From positions 1,550,001 to 1,614,000 of the forward strand of contig CM024190.1 of the NCBI GenBank assembly GCA_013433145.1: a stretch of 64,000 bases of DNA, read 5' to 3'. Position numbers and translations under genes: made by a program. Shown one piece after another: positions 24,331 through 39,300 of this stretch (within the stretch, counting starts at the first letter, position 1; every line of letters starts with the position of its first letter). The DNA is from Ascaris suum (taxonomy: Eukaryota; Nematoda; Chromadorea; Rhabditida; Ascarididae). Under the pieces are notes generated by a model. The model worked only from the letters and a program-made list of their open reading frames with translations, did not search any database and was not told the origin of the DNA.

Positions 24331-27300
24331 GTGTGATTAAATCCGAATTATTGATGTCGAAAGTTAGTAATCAACAAAAAACTCTCTTAAATAAGAAAGA
24401 ATTTATGCAGTTTCTTTTGTGTTCATTGATAAAATTAGTAAAGTCATCTGCTTCGTCCGTCATTTGAAATGCGAAAATGCTTAACTTGCCCACAGGTGGC
24501 ATAAGACTGAGTCCACCTAGATGCATCCCTTCCTCTCTCCCATCCTCTCCTTCCTCAGTTCAGAGGTATAAAGCGATATTTGCCCACAGGTGAAATGGAT
24601 GCATCTAGGTGGACTCAGTCTTATGTCATCTGTGAGCAAATATGGCTTTATATCTCTGAATTGAGGAAGGAGAGGATGGGAGGAAGGACCATCTCTACAT
24701 GTGCTTGTTTCATCTTTTTTTTTTTGCTGTTTTTCGCCTTTCCAGAGAAACTTTGTTCTTCCATAATCGTGATTTAGGCATACGATTCCCAAAGAGGGAT
24801 CCGTAGCCAAACGGCTGCTAGATATGTTTGGCACGGATCAACGGGTTTAAGTTTTGTCTCCTTTCTTGAGCATCAACTTTGAGGGATGTGCAGCTGACGT
24901 TCGCTCCATATCGCTCAATATGCTTGTTTATCCTTTGCAACAGTGATGACGAAAGACGGTCGTCCAGGTGAAAGTCAAGTCTGACGTGTCCCTCGCATAA
25001 ACGGTCCTTGTCTCATAGAGCGTCACCAACACCTGGGCTCTTCATTATCGTACCATATAGAGTATAACGTAGCATTTTTGCTTTAAGGAAGTGGGCAGCA
25101 AATTCGCCACCTACAAACTCAAGTCGAAGGGAAGGCTGGCGCAATTAAAACAGTCAATTACCGAAGAGCTTCCCGATGCCGAATCATGGCAGGTATGCTT
25201 GTATCGTTGTAACTTCTCATAAAACCTCTAGTCGACATGCCACAACTTTTCATTGAATCACTTTGTCAGTGAGCGCATTATTCGAGTGGATTTGTTTATA
25301 AATTTCTTCGAAATATTGGAGGAAGTATTGTTTATTTTTACGTAATCTGGAATATTTGAAGGATAAATCGGCTTCGCAGCAATTTACCTGGAAATAAAAC
25401 CACACAACAAGATCAGGTCTTTAATATATTCGTTCGTGCCCCATTAATTTCTCCTATCTAACGTAGAAATAGTCTGAAGCATGTTTGTCATAAGAGGTGA
25501 TACTTTACTGTAGAGTCTGTTGTGAGAGAGATATCGACCTCTGGCAATCAGTATTATTCAAAAGTTATTAGAGAACTATTTAAAGAAAGTGAGGCAAAAG
25601 TCATAGTCTCGTCGTTGAATCGTCTTTATATGCGGTAGATGAATTCACTGCGCAACAGTTCCTATCTTATGCACAGCAAATAAAATAGTGCAGCTTCAAA
25701 CTAAACGAAATTAAATAGTTGATTTCTCGCTGAATAAATGGCGTTTCTATGACTCGAAATATGGGTTGCCTTATTTTTACATGTACTCTCATAGAATTCA
25801 TTTTTGAAGAAGGAGCGTGCTGCCTTGTTAATACGTCTAGCGGAATCGGAAAATGAGCTCGATCATCGTCAAAAAGAGGCAGAGGATCTTCGCAGCAAAC
25901 TTGCCACAAAGGAAACCGAACTCAGTGATCATAGCATCAGAATTAGAGTAAGTTAACTTTGCGATATTTGTGAAATCACTAATGGGAAGCAGTAGATGTG
26001 GCATTCACTTCATGAGGATGTAATAAGACGGCTCTGGCTAAATTCCACTTGGTCTATGATGTAAGAGCACAATTATTTTTGCTAGTATTATATTGTTTTA
26101 TGTTCCATTTTTCCCTTACGATGTTGTGTGCACATTTGTGAATCTGAATGGCACACTGTGCGAGAATTGAGGAAATCCTATGGTGGTAATGAAAGATACG
26201 ATGCACGATGCGTGTTAACAAATGCTCTAGTTTCCATTATCGGTGTTTCGCATCTCTTCAAGGGTTTTTTTTTTTGTCAGCATTCTTCGTTACTCTTTCG
26301 AGCATTGCATTTAACGTATAAGAATTACTAGTTTATCGTAATAAGTATAAAAATTTCAAAAAATTCACTTTGAGATGAGGTTCTAAATATAATTTGTGCG
26401 CACTTTTTTTTTCATCACGATCTTTTACTTCTGCTTCTGTGCATAACAGTCTGTTGAAAACGATACGATATTATTGTTAGCATGTGACGTATTAGAAATA
26501 GACTAGAGGCATATCCTGAAATCTTTTTTTTTTCAATAGTTATTCTCATTGGACTAATCCTAATATCGCTTTCATTGTACCATCTTTTCTGTTTATAACG
26601 TTGGCGATATTCGTTCGTATATTGGTGGAAGCGGTGTCGATACGTCTCGCATAGTGTAGCAGGGAAAGGCTTATAGCAGCTAGTTGAGCAGCACTCCAGC
26701 GAATTGCACATCAATGTTTAGCGGAAGTTTATCTTTGAGACCAAATTTGTTTCACATAACGAGGACTGAGACGAACTTGGTTGTGGATCGTTTATTGAGC
26801 CTCGCTTTCCAGTGTTACTCATGCATACTTAAAATAACAAACGCATCGTACATGCTGTAGTAATGTCATAGCTTACGCCTAAGGAGAGGAGAAGAGATTT
26901 AAAAAAATTTTTGAGACATAGTTCTAGGTTGTAATAAAATTGGGGAGTTGTAGAAAGGTCGTGTCATCCTTTCGTTGTCAGATGAGTCTTGGAAAAAAAT
27001 TCCATAATTTTTTACTAATATGCCTTAAACTCCTAGTTTCGATGCAGGCGATGATATGAACCTGTGTGGTCCTTGAAGGTTCTTGCGCATACGTTCTTTG
27101 AATTACAGATGCTCATATTAGGTGTTACCAAACAAAATACTATTAAATCTCAATCCCTATTCTCAGTCTATCACTTCATAGGTCAGTAACAGCCAGTTTC
27201 AGGTATGCTCAAAAAATGTCTGTTATTGGCCGGCTACTGCTAATTTAAGCATCTTTTGGCTCCATTAAACTTACTTCAGAAGAGAGGCTTTATAAACCTG

Positions 27301-30300
27301 GAATTTTCATTAGAATTTGTAGAATATTTTTTCGGGTCAAAGGTTACCATGTTGAAAAGAAGCTCTCGTTCCATATTAAAGAATGATCCTGTGGCTGCTA
27401 GCAGGCACTGACGTTATTGAGGAGCTGATCTTGTGTTGAATAATGTGCGAGAAATTAATGCCGTTAGGCTTTTTCGTTCCATTTTATCCATATAATCGTC
27501 GTGTCATGAATTGACCGAAGCCTTTCATATCAAGTCGTCGACTTCAGAGTTTGGAGGAGCAGTTACGATCGGCATTGGATCGACGCACCTCCACAGATGA
27601 ACGGCGACATCCAGCCGACTTGGAAGAAGTCCTCAGTCGAGACTTGGAACGAATGCACTCGCAAATGGTTTATAAGGTGCTACTGTACTCATCTTTCGAT
27701 AAGGCTGTAATTCGAATCTGTTCTCAACTACGATCACAAACAATCGTGATCATTGCTCTTTGCCGCATAATAAAAGTGTATAACGATATCCAACTTAAAT
27801 CTATTTGAAACTGCTTAGCACAAACTACCGCTCACTCACATTGTGGTGTAACTTCTTTTTGCACTCAGTGGTACCTCAGGACTTCATTAGAGGAAGCGAT
27901 ACGTCAGATCGAACTCCTCACTTGGGCCTTTATTGTCGTGAATGATGGCTGTTTGTCAAGCTGTGAGATCGACGGAATGAAAATTCAGCATACGTGGACG
28001 GTCGTTATGCAGCATCTAAAGACTGATCAAGTAGATAATCGCCATCTCTACAGTATTAGCTGATCGATGTGCCTCACAACCAGGCAGTAGAAAAAAAAAG
28101 CTGTAGTTATAGTTACAGTTCGCATGCGGCAATAATGAAGGTTATATGTTAAATTTGGTTGATTTATGTTCGAGAATATTTGCTAATGATGCATCCGTTT
28201 TTATAGTCTAGGGTACCAATTTGTTGTGATGAAGTACTAGGTACTGGCCGGCTACTCATTGGGTAAGCGATCAGTTTTTAGCCGGTGAGAGAGGTTTTGT
28301 TGTTTTTTTTTAACTGTAGAAAGAACAGATCGTAAGCTTTTTTTGTGACGTATTTGAAGTTACGCTCACAACGCATTTTTGTAGGACACACGCATTATGG
28401 AGCTAAACAACACAATTTTGGATAAGGAGCGGCAGATTCTTGATCTTCAAGAAATGTGCCGCGAGCAAGGACAACTGGTACAGGCAAAGTCGAGAGCATT
28501 TCAAATTGTTCAGCAGAGATTCCTGGTAAGATTATCAGCAGAGATTTCTCAGCATGAAACAGATCCTATGGGAAGCATTGGAATTGCCGTCTTATGCAGA
28601 CATTCGATGCCCATCTTTTTGTTAACTTTGCGGGAGAACAATCTTTTTTTTTCAGGCGAAGACTCGGTTAAAATTCGTTGCCGGAATTTTTCGGTTAGTA
28701 ATGTCGTCTCTTTAAGGTTCTAAAAAGTATTCAAGATGGAAATCCGGATGAGGCTTAGTGATGTGAGTGTTTGAAATTATCGTGGAAGCAATGTTCTAAA
28801 TTACTCCCTCATTCAAGGGCACGAAATTTTTCTGCGCGTTTGCAAGGGTTACTCCTAGCAGAATTGCAACCTTATGGCCTAGTTATGCCATCTGGGCGCA
28901 TTTGACACCTATGCACAACTTCATATATTTTCCGCTCCACTTTTCGTTTGTGCCTGGCGGGTACACAAGCATCCACTTTTTGCTGTGGTAGTTTGCAACT
29001 CACCTCAGATTCAGGGGCGGTGTCTTTCGCCACTGTGTGTTGTACTATGCAAATAAATTCATGCGGCACTAGTATCGTAGAAATTAGGATGCAGTTGAAG
29101 TGATTGGCATAGAATAAGCCAGGAGTTTAGGCTTCATCGTGATAAGGGCGAAAGATAAATTGAACGAATTGGTTGTTGCTCCGTATGGGTCGTTGCTTAA
29201 GATAGATAGCTGTTCGGTTTCAAATATTGAAGCGTGATACATCAAAACTCTTTGTTCAGGATGTGTGGGGCACGCCACAGTCAGGTAATTTTTTCAATAG
29301 CCGTAGGTATGCATAAAAATCAATTTGCAGCTTGATCCTACTAAATCGAACAGATACTAGAGAGTTTCAGATTTGGCGACTAATGAACATTTCAAAACAT
29401 GGGTTTTTCTCTTTCATTTTTAGGGACATATATAATTAAAAGTTTTCCAGAAATATTTATTGTTTTTTATCCGCTCTGATTATTCGGAGTGGTTGTTAGT
29501 GCTATTTCTTTTTTTCTTCGCTTTTCCGTGAACTATTTTATTTATTTTTTTCTCATTTTTCCATAGCTTTTGGCGATTTCTGGTAACATTCTTCCCTCAG
29601 GTAGAGGCGAATGGATTAGCGCGCGAAGCAAAGGGCAGTGGTTTTCTCCTTTTCTTCCTGCAAAGCCTCAACTCTGTTGTATTCCTTCCCCCTTGCTCCC
29701 TATTCTTCCGTCAAACTGCTCAGATGAGGGTTCAATCCTGATCAGAGCAGTCCCTCCCTGCAAGGGAGATCTGGGTAGAGTTGGATGAAATTGTTCAGTA
29801 GCTGTTGTTTATTGCATACAATTCGCTCTGCCTCAGGAGATTGATTCACGAACTACGAAAGAGGCGTCAACAGAGACGGACTTGTCTCTGGCTGTGATGG
29901 GCAGATCTTCAAATTTTCTCTCAGGATCGCTATCGGCTCGGAAGGAAACATCGAGGACTCGGTCTCGAGAGAGCAGCTCGCCCGGTCATGCGGTGGTTCA
30001 GCTCCGTCCAGGTCACTTTTGCGAGTTGCCAACATATATTGAAGAGCAGCATCACCGTAGACAAACTTGATAGGATCTGCATAGGCTGTATCGCGGTTTT
30101 ATTCGTCGCAAAAGAGGGAATGCGTGAAGCTCACGGCGTGAATGAATTCGAGCAACGATCTCCTTCCTACCAATCCCTGTTTGTATCTGAAGATGTGTTA
30201 ACTTGACATCGAAATATCTGCCCTCTTTTCCTCGGCAAATTTTGAGGTTTTCCATATTCGATCGCCTAGTGTAGGTTTAGGTTTCTCAGGTGACTCTTTT

Positions 30301-33300
30301 CTCCTTATTTCATAAGATCTACGCAAAATGTTTCAAAAATTGTTCTTCTCCTGGTTAAATCTCAAGGAAAACCGATGCGCATGATTCCACTTTCACTTGA
30401 TAACGTTTGATATTTATCCGTACCCTAACGAAAAGAAAGATGCATATTAGAATGTGTTTGCAGCAGTGATTTTGTTAGGAAAAGAGAGTTTTCTTGTAGT
30501 AAAAATTTTCCTGCCGGAAGGTATCATGCAGAAAATGTTTACTAGAGATAACAGGAGAGTCAATTTATGAGATAGATTGCATCTCTCGGTCAAATATTAT
30601 GAGATAGATTGCAACACCAATGAAAACAACGTATTTTGCGCGCTTGGTATGACGCTGTTAATTTTTATTATCCAAAGTTTTTCGGTTTTGAACATATCGC
30701 TACTTGCAAGATCATTCACTGAAAAGGTCTATTTGCGAGGAACTCCGATGATGTGAAGACATAAACTTTTCCGTTCTTATGCGAATCTCGTATCGTCTCT
30801 TCAAGCTAAATTCTCCGCACTATTTGCAGTTGTTGGAATTTGCTTCTTTGCTTCATTTTGTAGCAGCGTGTGAAAGATGAGCAAGGAATCCAGAATTCGA
30901 TTTTATATTAGATACACTCAGATACCCCTTTAAGCTTCGGGAATAATTTCTCCGTATCTGACTGCATTCTGAAAAGTTAAGCTTTGAGAAAATTGTAGGC
31001 GAAAGAATGTCACCACCACCAGCTGACCCAAGCGAAGATCGGAGCTCATTTACGACGGAAACAACGACTTTACTAGACGAAGCAGATGCAGAATTGAAGG
31101 GCATGGCAGCTGCTGTGAGCACTCCAATAGAAGGCAAAAGAAAACAACGCAAGAAGGTCACATTCGATCTCACTCCGCAGACTGCTGAAACTCCTGGTTG
31201 GTTGTTGCGATTGCACTTGACAACAGTTTTATTTGAATGAATTGTGTGGCGGCATTTTATTCAAACTAGAGGTAAGAGGATAATTTTTTTCGAACATTTA
31301 ATAGGACGGTGTTCACTTCCATGATCAGGAAAATGCAGAAATTGCTAGCGGAAACTTCGCAGGCCATCGATGCATTGGAAATTTTTCCTATACGATCAAG
31401 GATAATGCGGCACATTGGCAGATACAAATGGAAAGCACATATTTAGAGTGTAGTATTGTTGATGATTTTCTGCAAGTGTAATTAACTGCTGTGAAAATTA
31501 GTTTTATGGCAGATTGAAGGATTAATTTGTGGGCAATCGGTGGGTTTATTCAAATGCGATGTAGACATCACTTATAAGCGAATGGGAACGAAGCAGTCGG
31601 TACGATGACATTGCTTAGAATGAGCTTTAAGTTTTGACGGTTCGAATTTTGTTGCTAAAGGTCGAACTTATCGATGTTTATATTCTGCAGGTTTGGATAC
31701 TATGGATGATGAGATTGCGCAAGCAATTATCGATCTAACGGCGGAAAATGATCAGTTAAGGCGGACAATTCAAGAAATGGAATCTTCTATCAGTGGAGAG
31801 CTTCAAACTCGTATCGATCAGGTTCGTTATGCCTTTGAATGATCAATCCCCTCAATGAGGGGTACATTCGAAGTAGAACCATCGCTCTGAAGTGTTAAGC
31901 AGAGGTCTCCCCCTTCTTTCCTCTGTTTGGTATTGAAATTTGCTTTGCGATCGCCTTCCTACTTGATATTATGCAGTTTCATTGCCACTTTAATTCACTG
32001 CAATTGTCTATACTCTTTTGCACAAGCACTACGAAGACACGTCGTATCGGCAGGAGTCTCGTCTTAAAATGAGCTGTTGCAATAGCCAAGTAAGTGTTGA
32101 CTCTAACAGCGAGATAAACGGTTAGCGGCTTAGGTTGTTTCATCAACGGTGATGAATGTAGGTCGCTTGAGAAACGGTCTTCCTTTGAAGTTTTGAGCTC
32201 TGATTTCTTTCTTTTTCTTCAGTGATTGATTACGTTGATTTTCGTTTCGACATTGTCTTCATTTGGCGTTTTCATTTGTTCATTAAAAGAAGGAAATGTT
32301 CACTAAATTTTTGCGTTTTCAGAAGCTTTTTCATAGATATTCCACAGGCAGAAAAATATAACAAGCACAAGTGATTTTCATAAATGAAGAATGCAAACAC
32401 GAATACGTTGCAATAGTGCAATATCCCATAATCGCATAAAATATTTGCCGGATATGACATCTTCTCCTGTTTTGTTTTAATATGTCAGACTATAAAAATC
32501 AGAACTTCAAATTAGTGCATATCCTTTCCAGTATGAGCAGTTTTTCTCATCAGAACGTTGGGGTACAGATGAGGAGGAGAGAGGTGAGGATAAGACGTGG
32601 GATTGTTTAATTGACCGTGAGATTTCATCTTCGAAAAAATTTTTTATTTCCCTGTTTGTGACCGTATTTTACTCATCAAATGTAGGTTTTCGTTTTGGTT
32701 TCAGTTGGAGGAAGAAGTGGAGCAGGTTCGGAGAGAAGGAAGAAATCAAGCGTTGAAAGCGCGTGCCGCAGCACAAGGAAGAATTCGAGATTTAGAAGAG
32801 AAGATAGCCGTCATGCAACAAGAACAAAAGGATGAGGTATACGTTTATTGTAGTAACATGGGGATAACACCACAATTTTTTTCCTCGGTAGGTGGGACGA
32901 AAATATGGCCATTTCATGGGCATATTGAATGCAAAAATATTGCTCGAATTGTTCGCTGTAATCGGGTTTCCATTCTGTTTTAGCAGTGAATTCGGAGTGT
33001 TTGCTGGTCGAGACAAATTTTCCACGACTCGGCAGTTTTTCATCTGATGTTAAGCATTCATCGTTATAAGTGAGCGCAATGCAATACAAAAACATACGAT
33101 GTGCATTGAAGCATGATTTATAAAACATTTAATCATCTCTTCAGTTAGATGTGTCACATGTCGTCGGATTAACTGAGATGAAAAACAAGAGTGAATTGTC
33201 GAAGGCGGCTGCACCTCGTTGCACAATGAGAAAAGAAGCATCTGTTAGTAGTCGCTAACTGAGTGCGACAGTAAGTATGAAAATCGAGTAGTAAATGCGA

Positions 33301-36300
33301 TAAAAACATTTCATATATTCGCTGATAGTTGCCGGTCGCCATTTGTTATTATGGCTGAAATGTGCATGCAATATTTGGACGGTGTGGATATTTAATCCTC
33401 TGGCAGCGGGAAATTTCTGGTTTTAGTGTTATGCAAATGGCCATAAATCTGTCGTTTTATTTAAAGCTTTTTAATTCGTATAAGAGACGATTAGCTGTAT
33501 TTTTCGTATTGAGCAACCTGTATTCTGCGGATTCTTCTCCGTAATTTTGCAATAACTTCAGCATTTCCGAATATGATTGTATAATATTTTATTAATGGGC
33601 ATATGCTAATGAAGGAGAACTGATGCCTTAAAAAGTACGAGTAATTTGAATTGAATACATGAATAAGTGTTATTCAGTAAGAGGTCGAATATGCAGGTTT
33701 GTTCTTCTTTATCGTTTTATTAGCAGCGAAACCAAAGCCTCATTTGAGCAAAAAACCCTTAGTTGGCACGATGATCGAGAGGATGCTCTAATCGTTAGCT
33801 TTCTGCGCATATGTTGGTTTTGTTTATACCTGTGTAGACGTAATGCATTATGCAGGTGGAACGGCTTAATGCGAACGTGGAGACATTACGAGCTGGTCGA
33901 GAGTGGACACTCGAGGAGAATGGTCGGCTACTGGAGCAACTTGCCGCTAGCAAGTAAGCTTAATCAGTATGCCTTTTTTCTACGTGATAAACTCGTCGAG
34001 GCATCTGAAAACATTTACTTGCGTGTGTCCATTTCTTCGCACATCGTTGTTGTTTAATTTACTATAAAACTTTGAGTTGTAAAGTGAGATTCGTTAGTTT
34101 CGAATCGTTTCACTTTTTAGCGTAATATTAAATGAATCGGCTTTACATCTGCTGCAGTTCGTGCCGCTGAAGAGAGGTTCGAGTTGTTATCACTCAATGC
34201 AAAAAATACCAACGCAACAGAAAATTATCACCAATTCACGGGAAATTCTTCGACCATTGTCAGTGAGATTATTTGTGCTGATTAAGGGCAAAATTTAATG
34301 GTTGCGATGATATATTTGTGAAATAAGGTTAGTTCTGAAAGTTATTTCAAATTCGTTTTTCTGATGCGTTCACGTTTATTGTACTGTGGGTTTTTTTTTT
34401 CATCGGTTACAAATGAGACTGCAAGCAGATAGATTAAAAAACTGATCAGTTTTCTCGTTTTGTCGTAAGATTTGCCTACTTTCCGATCGCATAATCTGTG
34501 CACTTTGACAGCTGAAATGATTGCTTCTATTAGATGCGTTTATGTTCTGTGGAGAGTTCTCTAATTGAAGCAGAGGTTTGCATGAACAAGTTAAGTTAAT
34601 ATTATTGACGGAAGAGAGTGTTGTAAACGTCTCATTTTAGGTTTAATTGTGATTGACTTTTGCCATTTTGTAAAGGTAATATTGAAGGCAGAAATTCAAA
34701 GAACTTCGTGAGGAACTAGACGAAAGTAACGCCGAATGCGAGAATTTGCGCACAAAGTTAGCTAAGGATCGTGATGTGATCGTCAAGTTGGCTGATGACG
34801 TCGATGAGGCGCAGCGAACGGCGAATCTTCTTTTCGAGCAGAAGGTCTCCATTCTAGACGACGTCGACCGCCTGAAGGGTAGGAGTTAATTGCTTCCTAT
34901 AACAGCACTTTGGAGCGATGGAGTCGAGGTGAACATGCAAGACAGGAGTCTGAAGGCAGAATGAGTTTTTATGATGGGTAGTTGGAATGCTTTTGCAGTC
35001 GATTGGTTTGACGGTCAAGATTGCATAAAGTTGTTCAGTCCGTGCTGGTGCGCGCAAATATTTGCATGGGTTCTTCACTGTATTTAAGCAAAATTCATGG
35101 CTAAATTATATTTGCATATTGAGTTATGAGTACCTATATTTAAATCATTGCCGTTTTTTTCTTTATTTCTGGCTACGCACAATTTGTGTTTTTATTCTTA
35201 ACTCTTTTGCTGCTAAGCAGAAAGTATTTGCTTTAGTTTAATTTTTTGTTAGAACGTTTTTTAAGTATTGCTTACCAATGTTTTTCTCCTTTTGTTCACA
35301 TTTAATTCTTCAGTCTGATATACGAATCTCTTCACATATATCCTGTTTGCATTTATATTTAATAAGTAATTTACATATATGCCATCACAATCTATCATCT
35401 TCTCTTTTCGCAGGTTCTCTGAGTAAAAAGTAACGACAATAGTCGGTACTAGAGCAACTTGGAAGCTTGTTTTTAGTTAATTACTTCAACTTCTCAACGA
35501 CTTTTGAATACTTCACCGATTCGACTAACAAGACCTACTCGTTGATCGAAAAGGGAATTGAGCCAGCTTCTTGTGGGTTTTCTACAGGATGCGGTAACAG
35601 ATGTACTTTTGCGTACTCATGCCCTGGGTGCATGACTTCGTAAACATGCAGTTGTCAACATTTGCCTCATTGAGTTGATCTTAAGGCCGTGAGCAAAGAA
35701 GTTCTCTCCAGATGTATTGATAAATCACTTTGCGCCAGTAGTGGGATGTTGCAGAAGCAATAGAAGCTCAAGGTGAATACATCGAGGTTTTGGAAGCGGA
35801 TGTGGTGATCTACGAGGAGCATATCGGCATTCTGAGGGATTCATTGGGTGCTTCGAAGGTCGAGAACAGGAAGCTAATCAAATCGAAGGCGTTCGAAACG
35901 AAACTCAAGGCGCTTGAACAAGAGAAGGAGCAAATGACAAAGAGGAATAATGGTCAGTTTTTCTCAGTGTTTTCAATTTTATTATGCTTACCGATGTCTT
36001 TTCTAAAGAATCCGTCTGGGAGTTTTGTTTAGGCGAAAGCGCTAAGCGAAGTGCTCTGTTCATTGTGCGAGGCTGCGATGCTTCTCAACCTGTCTAATTT
36101 GATCAGTGCATCAAGCGATGCTGCCTACCTTACCTGCTGCAAACCCTTGCTATCACCTAGCGGGAACTGGGTTATGATCACCTCGAGCTCACTCTAATTT
36201 TGCACTCCACCTTGATCAACGATTGATTTCTAAATAATTGACATAAAAGCAGTTTTCGATTTCAAGTAAATGGCATGTAATCGGGAAAGATCTAACGAGA

Positions 36301-39300
36301 AAAGTAATGGCAGTAGAGGGATGGAATGGCAAGTCCAAGAATTGCTCGTTGGCGAGTCCTGATATCACCTATGATTTTGAGACACCGTGCGAGCGATTTT
36401 AATGCATCTTTAAAATGCGGAAGGCGAATGATGAAGTTTTTGTTTTGCACTTCACTTACTTTTAATTGAGTGGACCTGTCAGGTAAGGAGCAGTTGACCG
36501 GATTAAAATGCATACCTGACCTTTTCGGAGCATTTTTTTCTTTGGAGAGAGGAGCGATAAAAATGGTGACGTTAAGAGCGATTTTAAATGTATTTCAAAA
36601 AGTTATAACACGCTTGCGTTAAATTTTTTTACAGCTTGCACACTATGCCACTGAAAAATAGGATAGTGCACAGAATAATTGGTTTGTTGCTTGGGGGTAA
36701 TATTGTTCAATGGGGAGAAAGGTGATGAGAAGCCCCTCTTTGTCGAAAACAAAAGGAAGGTACGAATTATGGCAAGCAATGTTTTCAAGTTTTTGAGCAT
36801 TTCAGTGATCTTTATATTTTCGATTTGCCCTGAAGAGGTTGAAAGTTCACTTTCCGTCTCTTATTTGTGCCCGTTACTGTTTTTCGAAAGGATATGGTTC
36901 TAGTTTCTATGAGGCAGAACAATTTTAGTTGTGAAGAAATATGTGTGCTACATAATTGCACTGGTCATTTTCCACTTGTGAATTCAGCTAGTGAACGTTG
37001 ACGAATTCAGCAATTTCCAAGAGTAGCATCCACGATGCGGCATGTCTCCATGTTGTGGATCCTTAGTGGGAAAACGGTCTTAACGGCAAGTAGGTTTGAT
37101 GGTGATAGCGCAGTGATGAAATATTTAGCACGAAATTCGCATTTCTCAAAGCTATCTGAATACATTCGCTATAAGCGCAAGCAGGCGAGAAAAATAATTG
37201 CCCAATGCCACACCTGTCCACCTATCCGAATGTATATTTCTTCTGTGTTATAAAAGTGATGCGGTTTTGCGAAGGTGGTACGTGTGGTTGCTAACTTCAC
37301 ATTCAAATGGCGCTAGCTAACGTGATAATGAGTGCAGTTAATGAAAGTATATGCGTAGCCGCTTCGAGTAGTTTCGTATGAGGTGTTCAAGCACCCTTAA
37401 TTGCCTATTCGCTGATGCGTTACCTTAATGGGGAGTATATCGTCCTTGTCAAGGTGATACTTCATGCTCAATGCAGCATTTGTCGGTGATAATGCGCGAA
37501 TCGGAAAGGTATGCTATAAATTGAGAACTTATTTTCATCAGCGCATGATTAACGATACGGCATTCGAATTTTTTCATTGAACAAATCAGTTATTTATACA
37601 CGCATAAGAGCAATCAACCATTAGAAATAATACTCGTTGAATAGATAGTTGAGCTGTAACAAAGCGGCACCACACAATTGTTCACAGAAAAAAACATATC
37701 CAGTAAATTCAGTTGAGATTGCATCGGAACAAACAGAATCATAAATATCTTTAGCGTAGACTATATAATTTGGGAAACTCTTTAAAGGGAAACTTGGGGA
37801 GATAAGGTTTTTTTAGCAAGTATCAAATGAGCACACCTGTTGTACTGTTTTTGAATTAGCGGTAGGTGTATGGTGAAATGTAGTTGCCATTAGCCGCTTC
37901 AAACTTTATATATGTTTGACACTATTAGAAGGAAATTTGAAAGATAGAAGAGCAGTAATTTTCCACTAAGAAACTAATATGACGGCAAATGGAACGGCTT
38001 GTATCGTTTGATCGGAACATTTTTCTTCCGATGTGTCTAAAGCATCGAATTTGATACGATCTCTCGCCGACGTATTGTTGTAAAAGGTTTCCAAATGTAC
38101 TTAGATGTGAATATGTTTCACTGTATTCTCGTGATCCCTCAAAATGGATTTTAAAATACCTTCAAAAGAATTAATCGCCGGTTATGTTTCATACTTTATC
38201 GCCATGAAAACCTAGGAACATTTTCAAAACCAAATGAGACGAGTACTTTTTCAAAATGATTTTCTGCGCATTAAATCGTTGTGGTCTCTTTTCGAGTAGG
38301 GAATGGCTTTCAGATAAGATGAACTGCCATTAAAAAATAAAATCTTCATAGTAGTTTAGATAACTGGTTGAAAGGAAAGAGGTGTGTGGCATGGGATAAG
38401 ACTAAGGTGAGTGTCCCGTGAAATGAGGTGAGAAGCGAAGAGGGGACTGATCTATCATTGATTCTTGCTTCTTTTCTATCTCTTCTTTATTTTTCTCGTG
38501 GTTTTTGTTGAGCGTAATTCGCAACTTCCATTGAAATGAACCTCCATTTACGGCGTTTTGTGAAATCGTATGTTTTTTTTCAGCACGCTTGTTTTCAAAA
38601 ATTAGCATATTTTTGCATAGCACTGAAAGTTATCTATGCTGTATCGATAAGATTGAATTATTTTTAAATAGGAAAATATGCACGGGTCAAAATATAAGAA
38701 CGATTGATAGCAAGGAAAATAAGATTGCATTTCTTTTATCTTCCTGTATGCGAGGATTTTTTGAAATATTTTTTATCATTAAATTATCTTGCTGTTATTG
38801 GGCAAAGAGAAGCTGTTTGTTGACTTATATGGCGGTTATGCGATTATGCGATCTCTTAGCAATGTTCGGACGTTTGGAACGATTTCGAGCTTTATTTTTG
38901 CTCATTGTCTGCAGTGCTGGAGCATCCATGCGCTTATAAAAGCGAACGGAGTATGAGTACTGCTCCCATCTAGAAGTGATCAGCAACGCTGTTGAGTTCC
39001 ACTATTATTGGGATTTCAGTTTAGATTCTCTTTCGAAGACGTTCAAACGCCGAAATCGAGTTATCTCTAAGCGATAGTTGGGCGCAGAATATATTTGAAA
39101 GATATTTCCGTTTGATGTGTTAATGATTCACAAACAAACAATGAATTCAAAAGCGAAAACAAGCGGCAGCGAAAGAAAGCGAATTTTTTAACGCTGCAAA
39201 AGCTTCCCAATGCGCAGTGTGACAGTCATCTGGAGAATTTCTGCACGCTACATGAAGTTTTTTTTTCCATACGGAAAATCTGATGATTTTCTATGGGTAT

